NCBI RefSeq assembly: GCF_015207455.1
Contig: NZ_JADEWV010000012.1
Location: 1-56,637 of the forward strand
DNA: 56,637 bases
Source of the DNA: Microcoleus sp. LEGE 07076
GTDB taxonomy: Bacteria; Cyanobacteriota; Cyanobacteriia; Cyanobacteriales; Microcoleaceae
Direction: 5' to 3'
Positions 16,483 through 25,191 of this stretch are shown piece by piece. The notes beneath the pieces were generated by a model. That model was not told the DNA's origin and made no database searches. It saw only the letters and a program-made list of their open reading frames with translations. How positions within the stretch are numbered: position 1 is the first letter of the stretch; every line of letters starts with the position of its first letter. The translations under genes and the position numbers were made by a program.

Positions 16483-19191
16483 TTACTTGCAAATATTTGA
16501 AATCCTTCTCAAATACTCGGGTTGAGTGCCAAGAAAATCGCAGCTTTGCTTCAACAATTCTTCCAACCCTTCAACCTGCCTCAGCCAGACAGTGCCATTG
16601 CTTCCAGCTACAGCAATTTGCTTTCCATCTCGACTCCAACCGACACTAACAACATTCTCCTCAAACTCAAATTGAGCAACCTGCCGCCCCGCTAAATTCC
16701 ACAGTCGCACAGTCTTGTCAATTCCCACAGTAGCCAGCCTTTCTCCGTCGGGACTAAAACTGATTGATTTCGCATCTAAATGCAAGGTTTGAAATTCACT
16801 AACTAATTCTTTTTCTGACAGATTCCACAACCCAATTTTGCCGTTCAATGTTACTGTAGCAAAGCGATACTGCTGTGGATAGGGACTGAAGCTGATACCA
16901 ATTGCCTGCATCGGCAGTGTTTTTTCGAGTTGTCCAGACAAATTCCAAATTCGTACTGTAGATTTGCCGTCTAAAGTCGTTACAAAATCTCCATTGGGGC
17001 TAAAATTAACGCTCCTGACTAAACCGTTGTGACCGGAAAGTTTCACGCTAGATAATGTTACTTTTTGCAGTTTTGACAGCGGCAAAATTGCTGCATTGCT
17101 GTCTATTCCTGCCGCAGCTAAAAATTTTAAGTCCGGACTAAAACTGATGCTGGTAACTGAGCCTTCAATTGCTTTAAAACTAGAAATATTTTTTCCTGAT
17201 AATTTCCACAATTTAACTGTTTTGTCCTGTCCTGCCGTTGCTAAAAACTTGCCGTCCGGGCTAAAGCTTACCATATTAACTGACTTCTGAAAAGTTTTCC
17301 ATTCAGCAATTTTCTGTCCTGAAAAGTTCCAAATCCGAACTGTACTGTCTACGCCTGCGGTTGCTAAGATTTGTCTGTCAGGGCTAAAATTGACGCTGGT
17401 AACTGCACCTGCATGAGCTTTCCAATTAATTTTTCTGTGCGGGAGCAATGATATTTTTATTTGCTGTTTATTGTTGATTTTGTCGAGAATTATTTGTAAT
17501 GCTAATAGCGGTCTAGTTGCCGGATATTGTTCTAAATGCTGCTTATTTTTGACCAATATTTTTAATTTTTCTCCCGAGGCGATCGCCCTGAGTAAAGCTT
17601 CTGATAAAGCTTGGCTATTTTCGGTTTTTTGAGATACCGCCAATAGCAAAGCATCGCTGCCGTTTTGTTCGATTTCAATACTTGCTTGTGCCAGTTTGAA
17701 GCGCTGGTAAGCGAGAGTTGAAAAGCCGATCGCCCCAACTAACGATGCTGCCAGTACCGCCGAACCGATGCCGATCCACTGTTGCGCTTTTTGCTTGGCT
17801 GCATCAGCTTCAATCAAAGCTGTTTCGGCATCGCGCGCCGCTTTTTTTGTTTCTAGCGTAGCTGCAAGCAGCAGTTGATTTTGGTCGCTCAAAATCATTT
17901 TTTGGCTGGCTGTCAAAAACTGGAAATCTTCGTTTCTCAAACTTTTGTCTGTCGCCCAAACTAATGCTGACTGCAAATCGTCATCGCGCAACAGTTGGGA
18001 ATCGTCTTCACAGTTTGAATTCAGCCAAGCTTTGATAGCTGCTGAGTAAGGCGAGAGTTTTTCGATTTTTTGGGCGATTAAGTTTTTGTTAAATACAGCT
18101 TGATAAATTGGATTAGAAATTGTTAAGTTTTCCCGGCGCTTGACGATTAATCCGGTTAATCGCAATTCCATTTGTTCGGCACTACCGTCGGGAACAATTT
18201 CAACTTGCTGCAAAATTTGCTGGTACAATCCGAGTCTTCTGATAATGCGTCGGTTTTCTTTGAAAAGCCGATCGCGAATTGTGGACAAATGTTCGGGCAC
18301 ATCCTGAGATTCCCAATTCTCCACAATCTTCAACCGCACTACTTTCTCCACCCACTCTTGAGGATTATTGACTCGCTGCGGTAAATCCGGGATTAATTCG
18401 GCATTTTCAAGCAGAAGTTTGCACAGCTTTTGAGTCAGAAAAGGTTGCCCGCCCGTCCAATACAAAACTTCTTTCAAAACTTCCGCAGATTGGTCTGTCA
18501 GCTCTGCTAACCCGGCTGCTAGGGGTTGGGCTTCTGTTTCGTCAAAACCAGTTAATTCGATCGCCCTGCCGATATTAAAAGGGGTGTTGCTGCCCAGATT
18601 TTTGTCGCGGCACAAATCCGTCGGCGATGCTACGCCTAACAGAGCCCACGTCAGGCGATCGAATTCTGGATTGTTGGCGCGCTTGTTGTAGCACGATCGA
18701 ATTAACGCCAAAAAATCATCGGCGGGAAAATCCAAGGCGAGAATGCTGTCGATTTCGTCAATAAAAATGACAATATTGCCGGAAATGTTGGCTAGCAGTA
18801 CAGTTTCGATGAATTCGCTCAATCTTTGCACCGGAGTTAAAAAATTGCGATCGCGCCACCAACTCCGCACGTTAACAACATCCGACAGGTTAAAGTTATT
18901 TTCCAGAATGCGGAGCAACCCAGCATACCACTGTTCTGGAGTCACGCTACGGTTGCCAATTTCCGAAATGTCGATCGCAGCACAAGCAATTCCTTCATCT
19001 CTGAGTCGCTGAATTGTCCGCACTTGCAAGCTAGATTTTCCCATTTGTCGGGAATTCAAAACATAGCAAAATTCCCCTGCTTTCAAGCCGTTATAAAAAT
19101 CGTCATCTGCTTGCCGCTTCACATAATTGGGCGCGTTATTGGTGAGACTGCCGCCGACTTGATAGTAACTGGATTTTGTGGTAAAATTCAT
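16483..19191 (-). CDS. AAA-like ATPase with one membrane helix and a seven-repeat WD40 propeller
   Basis: A 902-aa STAND-type protein. The N-terminal AAA-like ATPase (about 10-330) opens with YYQVGGSL, has a P-loop variant LNSRQMGKSS (45-54) and a Walker B IVIFIDEIDS. A single hydrophobic helix (IGIGSAVLAASLVGAIGFS) about residue 475-495 would anchor it in the membrane. After a helical stretch come seven WD40 repeats (about 590-880), each with a FSPDG-type turn, together one complete propeller; the last is the least regular. Family members are thought to be signalling or scaffold NTPases; no effector domain is visible. The start is ATG 19191, because an upstream ATG (19227) would translate the dispersed repeat at 19202-19256. 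Confidence 0.88.
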   Translation of the reverse strand: MNFTTKSSYYQVGGSLTNNAPNYVKRQADDDFYNGLKAGEFCYVLNSRQMGKSSLQVRTIQRLRDEGIACAAIDISEIGNRSVTPEQWYAGLLRILENNFNLSDVVNVRSWWRDRNFLTPVQRLSEFIETVLLANISGNIVIFIDEIDSILALDFPADDFLALIRSCYNKRANNPEFDRLTWALLGVASPTDLCRDKNLGSNTPFNIGRAIELTGFDETEAQPLAAGLAELTDQSAEVLKEVLYWTGGQPFLTQKLCKLLLENAELIPDLPQRVNNPQEWVEKVVRLKIVENWESQDVPEHLSTIRDRLFKENRRIIRRLGLYQQILQQVEIVPDGSAEQMELRLTGLIVKRRENLTISNPIYQAVFNKNLIAQKIEKLSPYSAAIKAWLNSNCEDDSQLLRDDDLQSALVWATDKSLRNEDFQFLTASQKMILSDQNQLLLAATLETKKAARDAETALIEADAAKQKAQQWIGIGSAVLAASLVGAIGFSTLAYQRFKLAQASIEIEQNGSDALLLAVSQKTENSQALSEALLRAIASGEKLKILVKNKQHLEQYPATRPLLALQIILDKINNKQQIKISLLPHRKINWKAHAGAVTSVNFSPDRQILATAGVDSTVRIWNFSGQKIAEWKTFQKSVNMVSFSPDGKFLATAGQDKTVKLWKLSGKNISSFKAIEGSVTSISFSPDLKFLAAAGIDSNAAILPLSKLQKVTLSSVKLSGHNGLVRSVNFSPNGDFVTTLDGKSTVRIWNLSGQLEKTLPMQAIGISFSPYPQQYRFATVTLNGKIGLWNLSEKELVSEFQTLHLDAKSISFSPDGERLATVGIDKTVRLWNLAGRQVAQFEFEENVVSVGWSRDGKQIAVAGSNGTVWLRQVEGLEELLKQSCDFLGTQPEYLRRISNICK

Positions 19192-19201
19192 ATGACTTAT
19201 T

Positions 19202-19256
19202 CGGCGGTTGAAACCGCTACTATACAAACAAAGTCCGCCTGCGCGGACTCAAGAAT
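19202..19256 (+). repeat. GGCGGTTGAAACCGC dispersed palindromic repeat, copy 2
   Basis: Same two-hairpin layout as at 10166 (GGCGGTTGAAACCGC, TACTATACAAAC, GTCCGCC-tgc-GCGGAC, CAAGAAT). It lies between the divergent starts of the WD40 gene and the folate gene, so both promoters must cope with it or overlap it. Confidence 0.85.
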
Positions 19257-19297
19257 TCAAGTAAAATTTTGTCTGATATATTTTACCATAATATAAG

Positions 19298-20050
19298 ATG
19301 AAAACTGATTGGATTGGATATCATCAAGAAAAAGACAAGTTAAGAACGGAAATTTGGTCTTTGCTGAAGCAGCAAGCCGCATCTGTTGGCGATTCATTTG
19401 GTCATATTCCCAATTTTGTTGGTGCACAGGTGGCGGCCGAAAAATTGGCAGATTTACCAATTTGGCAACAGGCAAAAACGATTAAGTGCAATCCAGATTC
19501 GCCACAAATTCCGGTACGGATGCGGGCTTTGCAAGACGGAAAATGCCTGTATATGGCAGTACCGCGCTTGACAGACGATCGCTGTTTTGTTGAGTTGACT
19601 GCTGGGGATTTACAGAGACAAAGTGTATCTATTGCTGAAGGTGCGATTGCCCGCAAAGCACTCGCTTGCGGCAAATTGGTAAGTTTTGCAGAAATGGAAC
19701 CAATTGATTTAGTAATAGTCGGCTGCGTAGCGGCGGGGCGCAGCGGCGGAAGAACCGGAAAAGGTGCAGGATTTGCGGATTTGGAATTGGCAATGTTGAC
19801 AGAATTCGGATTAGTAGAAATCGACACGCCGATTGTGACAACTGTGCATCCTTTGCAAATAGTCGAAGATTCGCGATTGCCAATGCAGGCTCACGATTGG
19901 CCGTTGGATTGGATTGTGACTGCTGACGAGGTAATTGAGACTAATACAAGTTATCCGCGTCCAACTGGGTTAAACTGGGATAGTTTGCGATCGGAACAGT
20001 TGGCACAAATTCCGATTTTGCGAAAGTTACAAGCGCAATTAACCAAATAG
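19298..20050 (+). CDS. 5-formyltetrahydrofolate cyclo-ligase family protein
   Basis: A 250-aa MTHFS-family enzyme that uses ATP to turn 5-formyl-THF into 5,10-methenyl-THF and so returns stored folate to the one-carbon pool. It shows the N-terminal basic helix (DKLRTEIWSLL), the central PIDLVIVGCVAAGRSG, and the glycine-rich GRTGKGAGFADLE (about 150-163) that binds the phosphate chain. TTVHPLQIV and a DWIVT strand close the domain. It is longer than the shortest bacterial forms (about 190 aa) and nearer to the MTHFSD-like subgroup, so a diverged substrate is possible. It converges with the Uma2 gene, 20 bp away. Confidence 0.85.
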   Translation: MKTDWIGYHQEKDKLRTEIWSLLKQQAASVGDSFGHIPNFVGAQVAAEKLADLPIWQQAKTIKCNPDSPQIPVRMRALQDGKCLYMAVPRLTDDRCFVELTAGDLQRQSVSIAEGAIARKALACGKLVSFAEMEPIDLVIVGCVAAGRSGGRTGKGAGFADLELAMLTEFGLVEIDTPIVTTVHPLQIVEDSRLPMQAHDWPLDWIVTADEVIETNTSYPRPTGLNWDSLRSEQLAQIPILRKLQAQLTK

Positions 20051-20070
20051 CAAATAGCTTTCCATCAAAA

Positions 20071-20670
20071 TTAAGGCAAAATAGCATCTACATCGATCGC
20101 CCCAATTTCTTTTCCTTCAATAATAATCGGTACAACAGCCGATCGCCCGTAAATCAACATTTGCCCGTAATCCGGTTGTTCGGAATCTCCCAAAGGTCGA
20201 TCGTACACCTCAACCAGTCCTTCCACAAGATTCACAATCCAATAAATCGCAATTCCGGCGCGGGCATAAATCAGTTTTTTTACAGTTCGATCGCGCCCAA
20301 GCGTTGTATCAGATACTTCAATGACTATAGCAACATCTTCAGCGCCCGGATGGCGATCGATATACTGTCGCGTATCCCCTCGGACAACAACTATATCCGG
20401 TTCTGGTTCGCTATTTTGCAGCGTAATTGGTTCTTGGGAATCAACATACCATCCGGGAGGTAAAATATTCTCTAAAGCTGTTCTGACAAGGCGAGTTGCT
20501 ACTCGATGCGGTGGATTTTTGGGCATTTTGAAAACAAGCCATCCCTCCAGCAGTTCTACTGGGTCGTCATCCGCCAAAATGCCAGCTTGAATCATAGCAT
20601 GATACTGCTTGACGCTCAAGCGCAAAATCAAATCGTTCGGGATTGCTGCGACACTTTCAACAGGCGACAT
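20071..20670 (-). CDS. Uma2 family protein (PD-(D/E)XK-like fold)
   Basis: A 199-aa member of the Uma2 (DUF820) family, common in cyanobacteria in many paralogues. Landmarks are YHAMIQAGILADDDPVELLEGWLV, the acidic pair in EPEPDIVVVRG (about 113-122), and VAIVIEVSDTTLGRDR followed by KLIYARAGIAIYWIV, which together form the nuclease-like core. The fold resembles restriction-type endonucleases, but activity is unproven for most members. It is one of four paralogues in this window. Confidence 0.88.
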   Translation of the reverse strand: MSPVESVAAIPNDLILRLSVKQYHAMIQAGILADDDPVELLEGWLVFKMPKNPPHRVATRLVRTALENILPPGWYVDSQEPITLQNSEPEPDIVVVRGDTRQYIDRHPGAEDVAIVIEVSDTTLGRDRTVKKLIYARAGIAIYWIVNLVEGLVEVYDRPLGDSEQPDYGQMLIYGRSAVVPIIIEGKEIGAIDVDAILP

Positions 20671-20716
20671 AACTGTATGGGCTAGTTGATTATTGTCTTA
20701 TTTTACTGTTTATTTA

Positions 20717-20766
20717 ACGAACCGCAAAGGCGCGAAGGACGCAAAGTAAGAAAGAAGAAGAAGAGG
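20717..20766. repeat. GCAAAGG/GACGCAAAG purine-rich tandem motif
   Basis: AACCGCAAAGG-CGCGAAGGACGCAAAG and then AAGAAG runs form a known type of cyanobacterial spacer repeat. An inverted relative (CTCTGCGTACTCTGCGTCC and CTCTGCGGTTAAATC) stands at 20980-21015, on the other side of a 38-codon frame. Confidence 0.6.
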
Positions 20767-20789
20767 AAGAAGGTAATTTCATAATACAT

Positions 20790-20906
20790 CTACTTTGTGG
20801 TGAACACGCGCCATGTAATGAAAGCAGTAAAACCTAGATAACCAAACACGGCTATCCAGTCTAGCCAATTATCGGAAGTTATCAAAAAAATATCGTTCAC
20901 GACCAC
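20790..20906 (-). CDS. Candidate 38-aa single-span membrane peptide
   Basis: A reading frame from GTG 20906 (or GTG 20900) to TAG 20790-20792 encodes MVVNDIFLITSDNW, then LDWIAVFGYLGFTAFI, then TWRVFTTK. This is a polar head, one hydrophobic helix with Trp at both edges, and a basic tail, as in small thylakoid-membrane subunits. AGGTGA lies just ahead of the first GTG. The composition is unlike the flanking repeats (20717-20766, 20980-21015) and the frame reads like a protein. I do not recognise a named family; a small subunit of a photosynthetic or NDH complex is only a guess. Confidence 0.4.
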   Translation of the reverse strand: MVVNDIFLITSDNWLDWIAVFGYLGFTAFITWRVFTTK

Positions 20907-20979
20907 CGTTCACCTGATTATTAATTACAGAAATTATACCAAATCCAGGTTAGTTATCCCCATCTCTCTCTCTTCTGGA

Positions 20980-21015
20980 GACTCTGCGTACTCTGCGTCC
21001 TCTGCGGTTAAATCA
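20980..21015. repeat. CTCTGCGT tandem motif (inverted relative of 20717-20766)
   Basis: Four units of the type ACTCTGCGT/CCTCTGCGG in a row. Read on the other strand they give AACCGCAGAGGACGCAGAG, the same family as the purine-rich repeat on the far side of the 38-codon frame. Confidence 0.6.
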
Positions 21016-21063
21016 TTCCGATGGAACCGCTATTGAGATGACGGGCTTTTTGGGGAAATTATA

Positions 21064-22014
21064 TTAAGTTTTTTTCAGACTTGCCGTATGCTTCCTCAAG
21101 AAATCTAACAGTGCTTCCGCCTGTGGGGATGGCTGTAAACTGGCGTAAGAATAGCGATACAAACCTCTGCAAATCAGAGATAACCGCGTTGGGAAATCAA
21201 GGACTGATGGGATATCGACAATCGCATCATCAACTGGTGGAATATCCCCTCGCTGACAATATACGGCATAGCTAATTCGAGGCGATTTAGCCCGACTGCT
21301 GCTGCGGCTTCCCCAGTGAAAAACGTATTGATCCCAGCACGATAGAGTACCAGCTTGTGTAGGTAAAGCCCGGATATCTTCCAAGGCAAATTTAGTAGCT
21401 TTTGTCTGGAGATTTTTGATAGCTTCCGCATACTCTGGATCGCGGTTTGCCGGAATCATGTACATACATGAATTGAGGGGATTGGCCTCAGTAATTGTCA
21501 CCCAGAGAGTAAGCACTGTCGGCATACCGTTGGAGTCTATAGTATTTTCGTACTCGGCGTCGCGGTGAGGCTCAAATCCTTTGCCGCTGTCAGAAGTTTC
21601 TATGTAATAAACCCAAAAATTTGGAACTAGCTTGTAGCCGTTTCCCAAAATTCCTGTCAAGGTTGAGTTAAAGTAACCAAATGCTTGATAGAAGACATCG
21701 TAGACGAGGGCAAACATTGTCGGAAACCCAGCTTTTCGGACATTTTCTATACAGTCGCGCATCTGGTGAATAGTAGCAGCAGGTATGACGCTAGGTGTTT
21801 GGAAATAGCCTTCTTCTCGCAGTTGCAGCCTGTACTCGTCAAGTTCTGCTTTTGGGATTCCCCCAAATTCTGAAAAGCCTTCAAATGGTCGATCGGAAAT
21901 AGTTGAATTGGGGTTGAGCTCGCGCCAGTAGTTAATATCTTCTGCTTGTGGCAGAAGTGGAATTAATTTATCTAAGTCAAGAGACTTTCTCAGAGTGACG
22001 GTTTCTTCAGTCAT
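21064..22014 (-). CDS. Phytanoyl-CoA dioxygenase (PhyH) family protein
   Basis: A 316-aa Fe(II)/2-oxoglutarate-dependent oxygenase. The facial triad is visible as H150-x-D152 (FEPHRDAEYE) and H233 (YVFHWGSRSS), with R246 positioned to bind 2-oxoglutarate. The double-stranded beta-helix strands around TVLTLWVTITEANPLNSCMYMIP agree. PhyH proteins hydroxylate lipids, natural-product intermediates or small acids; the substrate cannot be read from context, since no biosynthetic cluster is adjacent. ATG 22014 is preceded by AGGA at the right distance and is preferred to a GTG nine codons upstream. Confidence 0.85.
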   Translation of the reverse strand: MTEETVTLRKSLDLDKLIPLLPQAEDINYWRELNPNSTISDRPFEGFSEFGGIPKAELDEYRLQLREEGYFQTPSVIPAATIHQMRDCIENVRKAGFPTMFALVYDVFYQAFGYFNSTLTGILGNGYKLVPNFWVYYIETSDSGKGFEPHRDAEYENTIDSNGMPTVLTLWVTITEANPLNSCMYMIPANRDPEYAEAIKNLQTKATKFALEDIRALPTQAGTLSCWDQYVFHWGSRSSSRAKSPRISYAVYCQRGDIPPVDDAIVDIPSVLDFPTRLSLICRGLYRYSYASLQPSPQAEALLDFLRKHTASLKKT

Positions 22015-22130
22015 CGATCCTATTTTACGTTGATACTGCACAGGGGAAAGGGCGATCGCTTTTTTGCGATATTTGTCCCGATCTTTCCCCTACTGCTGAT
22101 TGTACGTCATTAAGGAGCTAAAATATCAAA

Positions 22131-23996
22131 TTAATTAACTCCCCAATTAGTTTTAAAATATTGGCGGTACAGTTCGCACCTCGGCACGCACTCGTTTCCC
22201 TGCAATCTCACTAACCCCAAACTATCTAATTTAAACGCCTGCATCGCCTTTAATTGCACCGGAGAATCCGCCGCCACAATCTCTCTCATCCCCTGCGCCA
22301 ACTCTGGATATTCTTCTAAATTCCACAACTGCCGGCGCAAATGGTCGCTATAAATTCCCGCATCGCTGGCAGCAGTTTCTTTTAATTCATCAAGGGTCAA
22401 ATCCGATCGCGAAATGTGATATAATGCAACTCGCACTAAATACGGATGACCGCCAACAATTGCCATCAACTCCCCAACTTCTGCATCCGACCAATTTAAA
22501 TTGTGGCGCGCTGCTAAATCTTGGATTTGCTGCGGGTTGAATTCCGGCAACTCTACGGGCAGCCCGACGTTGAAAGGCGATTGATTGATGTTCATCGGAA
22601 TGTAAACTTCGGTGGAATGAACTACAATTAATCGCAGTTTTTTCCAGATGTCGCGCCGCTTCGATTCTTCGTGCCACGCCCGCAGCAATCCCAAAAAGTC
22701 TTCGGCAATATCGGGATATTGGAAAACGCGATCGATCTCATCCAATCCTAAAATTAAAGGACTGTCGATTTGCGGCAAGATGTATTTTTCAAAGTAATCT
22801 TTGCAGTTGACTTTGCTGCCAAAAATCTCGTCCCAATAATCGTCTAATTGATTGGCTAAGTGCAACTCGCGCCCCACATAAGCGCAAAACCACTTTAAGA
22901 ATTTATCTAAGTTGGCAAATATGCCTTTATCAACTAACTGAAAAGTTAGCGGCACGGTGCAATAACCTTGACTGACTCCGTGATGCAAAATTCTTGCCAT
23001 CAAGGATGTTTTGCCCATTTGTCTCGGTGCTTTGATTCTAATTAAGGCGCTGGGTTGCAAAATAGTTTGATAGCAGCGTTCTTCAATGGGTTGGCGTTCT
23101 ACATAAAATTGAGAGGCGACATCGACTTGTCCACCCGGTAATTCCGGTTCGGCGACGGGTTGGGGTATTTCGTCGCTGCTAATTTCTAATACTTGGTTTT
23201 CGGTTAAATCTTCCGGTTCTTCTGTGAATAATGCGGGTGTTTCGGCTAGCAAATCCAGCACTTCTTCGATCAGAATTGGAGTGTCGGCTGTTGTTTGCCA
23301 TTCCCTCTGTTTGATGCGGTACAGATAGCCCCGCAAGTCGTGGTTGAGAGGCGCGTTTAGCGGGAAACCGACGCGGATGGGGAGAATTCCTGGTTTTTTG
23401 TCGGGGCGAGAGTCTTGCAGTTCTTTTGCTTGCTGAACTTGATATGTTAGCAGTTCGCTTTGGCTGACCGTTGGTGGCAATAGCAACAGCAAATAATCGC
23501 ATTCTTTGAGGAAGAAGTTAATGCGCTCGAACCAATTATCTCCCAATTTAATGTTATTTTCGGCTGTGAAGACTGTATGACCGATCGCACTTAAGGCCGT
23601 TTCCAACTGTTTTCCTAACTCGCGATCGGGTTCGGCGCTGCGATAACTGACAAATACTTTAACACTTCTGCTGCTGCTGGCGGTTTCCCCGGCAACGGGT
23701 AAATTGTCCGACTCGCCAACATCTTCGGCATCGTCTAGTTTAGCCGATCGGTGATCGCCAGCAGCCAGAGCCAGATCGAAAGCCGCGAACAACTGTCGCA
23801 GCTTGCTGAGATCCGCACCTTCTCTACCCTGCTTAATTTTGCTGACTGTATCGATACCGACACCAGATTCAGCCTCGATTTCCGTCAGAGTACCTCTAAT
23901 GTTAAGTCTGTCAGACCATTCTTGGAGCGCCTCGTTAAGTTTTTTTAAGCCGGACACTGTGAGAATGCGGCCGCGAGATCGTTTTGACTTGAGCAC
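22131..23996 (-). CDS. HTH-TIR-AAA (STAND-type) protein
   Basis: A 621-aa three-part protein. Residues about 10-80 hold a helix-turn-helix-like domain (LTEIEAESGVGIDTVSKIKQG). Residues about 112-250 form a TIR domain (VKVFVSYRSAEPDRELGKQLETAL, then FTAENNIKLGDNW). After an acidic linker, residues about 297-600 form an AAA-like ATPase with IRIKAPRQMGKTSLMAR (P-loop 323-332), Walker B LILGLDEIDRVF, and a winged-helix-like end (GGHPYLVRVAL). TIR domains either bind partners or cleave NAD+. In the helix that usually holds the catalytic Glu (SxxxW..E) this protein reads SQSELLTYQVQQA, so an NADase activity is uncertain. Roles in immunity or signalling are inferred from architecture only. Confidence 0.88.
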   Translation of the reverse strand: MLKSKRSRGRILTVSGLKKLNEALQEWSDRLNIRGTLTEIEAESGVGIDTVSKIKQGREGADLSKLRQLFAAFDLALAAGDHRSAKLDDAEDVGESDNLPVAGETASSSRSVKVFVSYRSAEPDRELGKQLETALSAIGHTVFTAENNIKLGDNWFERINFFLKECDYLLLLLPPTVSQSELLTYQVQQAKELQDSRPDKKPGILPIRVGFPLNAPLNHDLRGYLYRIKQREWQTTADTPILIEEVLDLLAETPALFTEEPEDLTENQVLEISSDEIPQPVAEPELPGGQVDVASQFYVERQPIEERCYQTILQPSALIRIKAPRQMGKTSLMARILHHGVSQGYCTVPLTFQLVDKGIFANLDKFLKWFCAYVGRELHLANQLDDYWDEIFGSKVNCKDYFEKYILPQIDSPLILGLDEIDRVFQYPDIAEDFLGLLRAWHEESKRRDIWKKLRLIVVHSTEVYIPMNINQSPFNVGLPVELPEFNPQQIQDLAARHNLNWSDAEVGELMAIVGGHPYLVRVALYHISRSDLTLDELKETAASDAGIYSDHLRRQLWNLEEYPELAQGMREIVAADSPVQLKAMQAFKLDSLGLVRLQGNECVPRCELYRQYFKTNWGVN

Positions 23997-24359
23997 TTCG
24001 CTTGCACTGAAAGGGGAACGAATTTAGAAAGTTTAACGTCTTAAGTCCCTATTTTAGGCGATTTTGAGGCAGATAGTCACCTAACCGGAATTTAAGGAAT
24101 TTTAGTGCGGCAGGGTTTTTGGGCGATCGACTCCTCAAACTCTGTCCTGATAACGGCTTCAACCGTTGAATATATTTGAAAACCAGAAACTTTTCTTAAC
24201 TCCCCAATCTCCCCCGCCCGGAATCACTTAATTTTTTAGAGTAGATACATCAAAACCCAAGGGTGCCGCAGAAACAAACTGTCTGATTCGCGTCAAATAT
24301 TAACTCTGACACACCCTACACTCGCAGAATCCATCGAGCCAAAAAGGAGCATCGTCACA
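23997..24359. other. Promoter-bearing spacer before the small exported peptide
   Basis: No gene or repeat element is visible. The region must hold divergent promoters for the TIR gene and for the 57-aa peptide. Confidence 0.35.
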
Positions 24360-24533
24360 ATGAGTAAAATCTTACACAGACTGGGAATGGCAGCTTTAGG
24401 AACCGCAGCAATTTTCACAATTAATACACTTAATAATTTAACAGAAGCATCAGCCGCTGGTAAATTCGATCAACCAGAAACTCATCAAAACAACGTTTTC
24501 CCACTTGCTATACCCGCTTTTTTGCATAAATAA
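24360..24533 (+). CDS. Small exported peptide (57 aa), unrecognised
   Basis: ATG 24360 to TAA 24531-24533, with an AAAAAGGAG ribosome site about 12 bases ahead. The product starts MSKILHRLGMAALGTAAIFT, a basic end plus hydrophobic helix. It continues with INTLNNLTEASAAG, giving a plausible signal-peptidase site after ASA near residue 33. Only about 25 residues would remain (GKFDQPETHQNNVFP and so on). It shares no feature with known bacteriocin leaders such as a double glycine. The 116-aa gene begins 31 bp downstream with its own ribosome site, so they are probably cotranscribed. Confidence 0.5.
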   Translation: MSKILHRLGMAALGTAAIFTINTLNNLTEASAAGKFDQPETHQNNVFPLAIPAFLHK

Positions 24534-24564
24534 GGAAATTTATTGATTTAATTAAGGAGAAATT

Positions 24565-24915
24565 ATGAAATCTACACTTTGTTCGCCGCAACCTACCGCT
24601 ACACACTCTGACTTGGTTGATGCTGAGGCGATCGATGCCTGCACTGCATTAGCCTGGGTTGAATTGATAGCGTTAGATGACAGCGCTCTCACGGGGGATG
24701 ATTGGCTGGTTCTGTGCGATGATATAGATAGCGGGGAAATCTACCGCGGCTGGTTTCTCTGGCACGATCGCGAAGTTAGCGGTAATTGGGAAGCTTACGA
24801 CCATTTGAGCGATCGCCGATTTGTCGCGAAAAGCAAAATTTTTGCCGAAAGTGCGATCGACTCCATCGAAGATGCGAGAAATCTGGCGATCGCACAACTA
24901 GAATTTGTACTCTAA
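24565..24915 (+). CDS. Acidic 116-aa hypothetical protein
   Basis: TAAGGAG precedes ATG 24565 by 7 bases. The product is soluble and acidic, with many Asp and Trp residues (ACTALAWVELIALDDSALTGDDWLVLCDD, with GWFLWHDREVSGNWE in the middle). It ends in a helix IEDARNLAIAQLEFVL. I recognise no family. It probably shares a transcript with the 57-aa exported peptide upstream. Coding confidence comes from the ribosome site, the non-repetitive sequence and a coherent composition. Confidence 0.6.
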   Translation: MKSTLCSPQPTATHSDLVDAEAIDACTALAWVELIALDDSALTGDDWLVLCDDIDSGEIYRGWFLWHDREVSGNWEAYDHLSDRRFVAKSKIFAESAIDSIEDARNLAIAQLEFVL

Positions 24916-25122
24916 AACAAATACAATTCGCGCCGAGGAAACAACAATTCTGCGAATACAATTTCCGGCTGAATGAACTTTCAGATGGATGCGAGATGAG
25001 AATAAACAGGTTTAATAGAACCGGATGCGCTCTAATTCCAGGAAACCGAATATTCTTAAAGAAAATAATAAAAAATACGGGTGCGGGCAAGACTTAACTG
25101 TATGATGCTAGGTGGTTCGCCT

Positions 25123-25158
25123 CGAAAGCGGTTGAGAACAATGTTCCAACCGCTTTCT
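25123..25158. repeat. Strong hairpin in the leader of the AMIN/SxxK gene
   Basis: The left arm GAAAGCGGTTG and right arm CAACCGCTTTC pair exactly (11 bp). The segment between them (agaacaatgttc) pairs again as GAACA/TGTTC, so almost the whole 36 bases fold. It ends 33 bp before the preferred ATG. It could be an attenuating leader structure or a REP-like repeat; there is no T-run behind it. Confidence 0.6.
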
Positions 25159-25191
25159 CGTTGCAGCCGTTCAACTCTTACTCCTCACACA

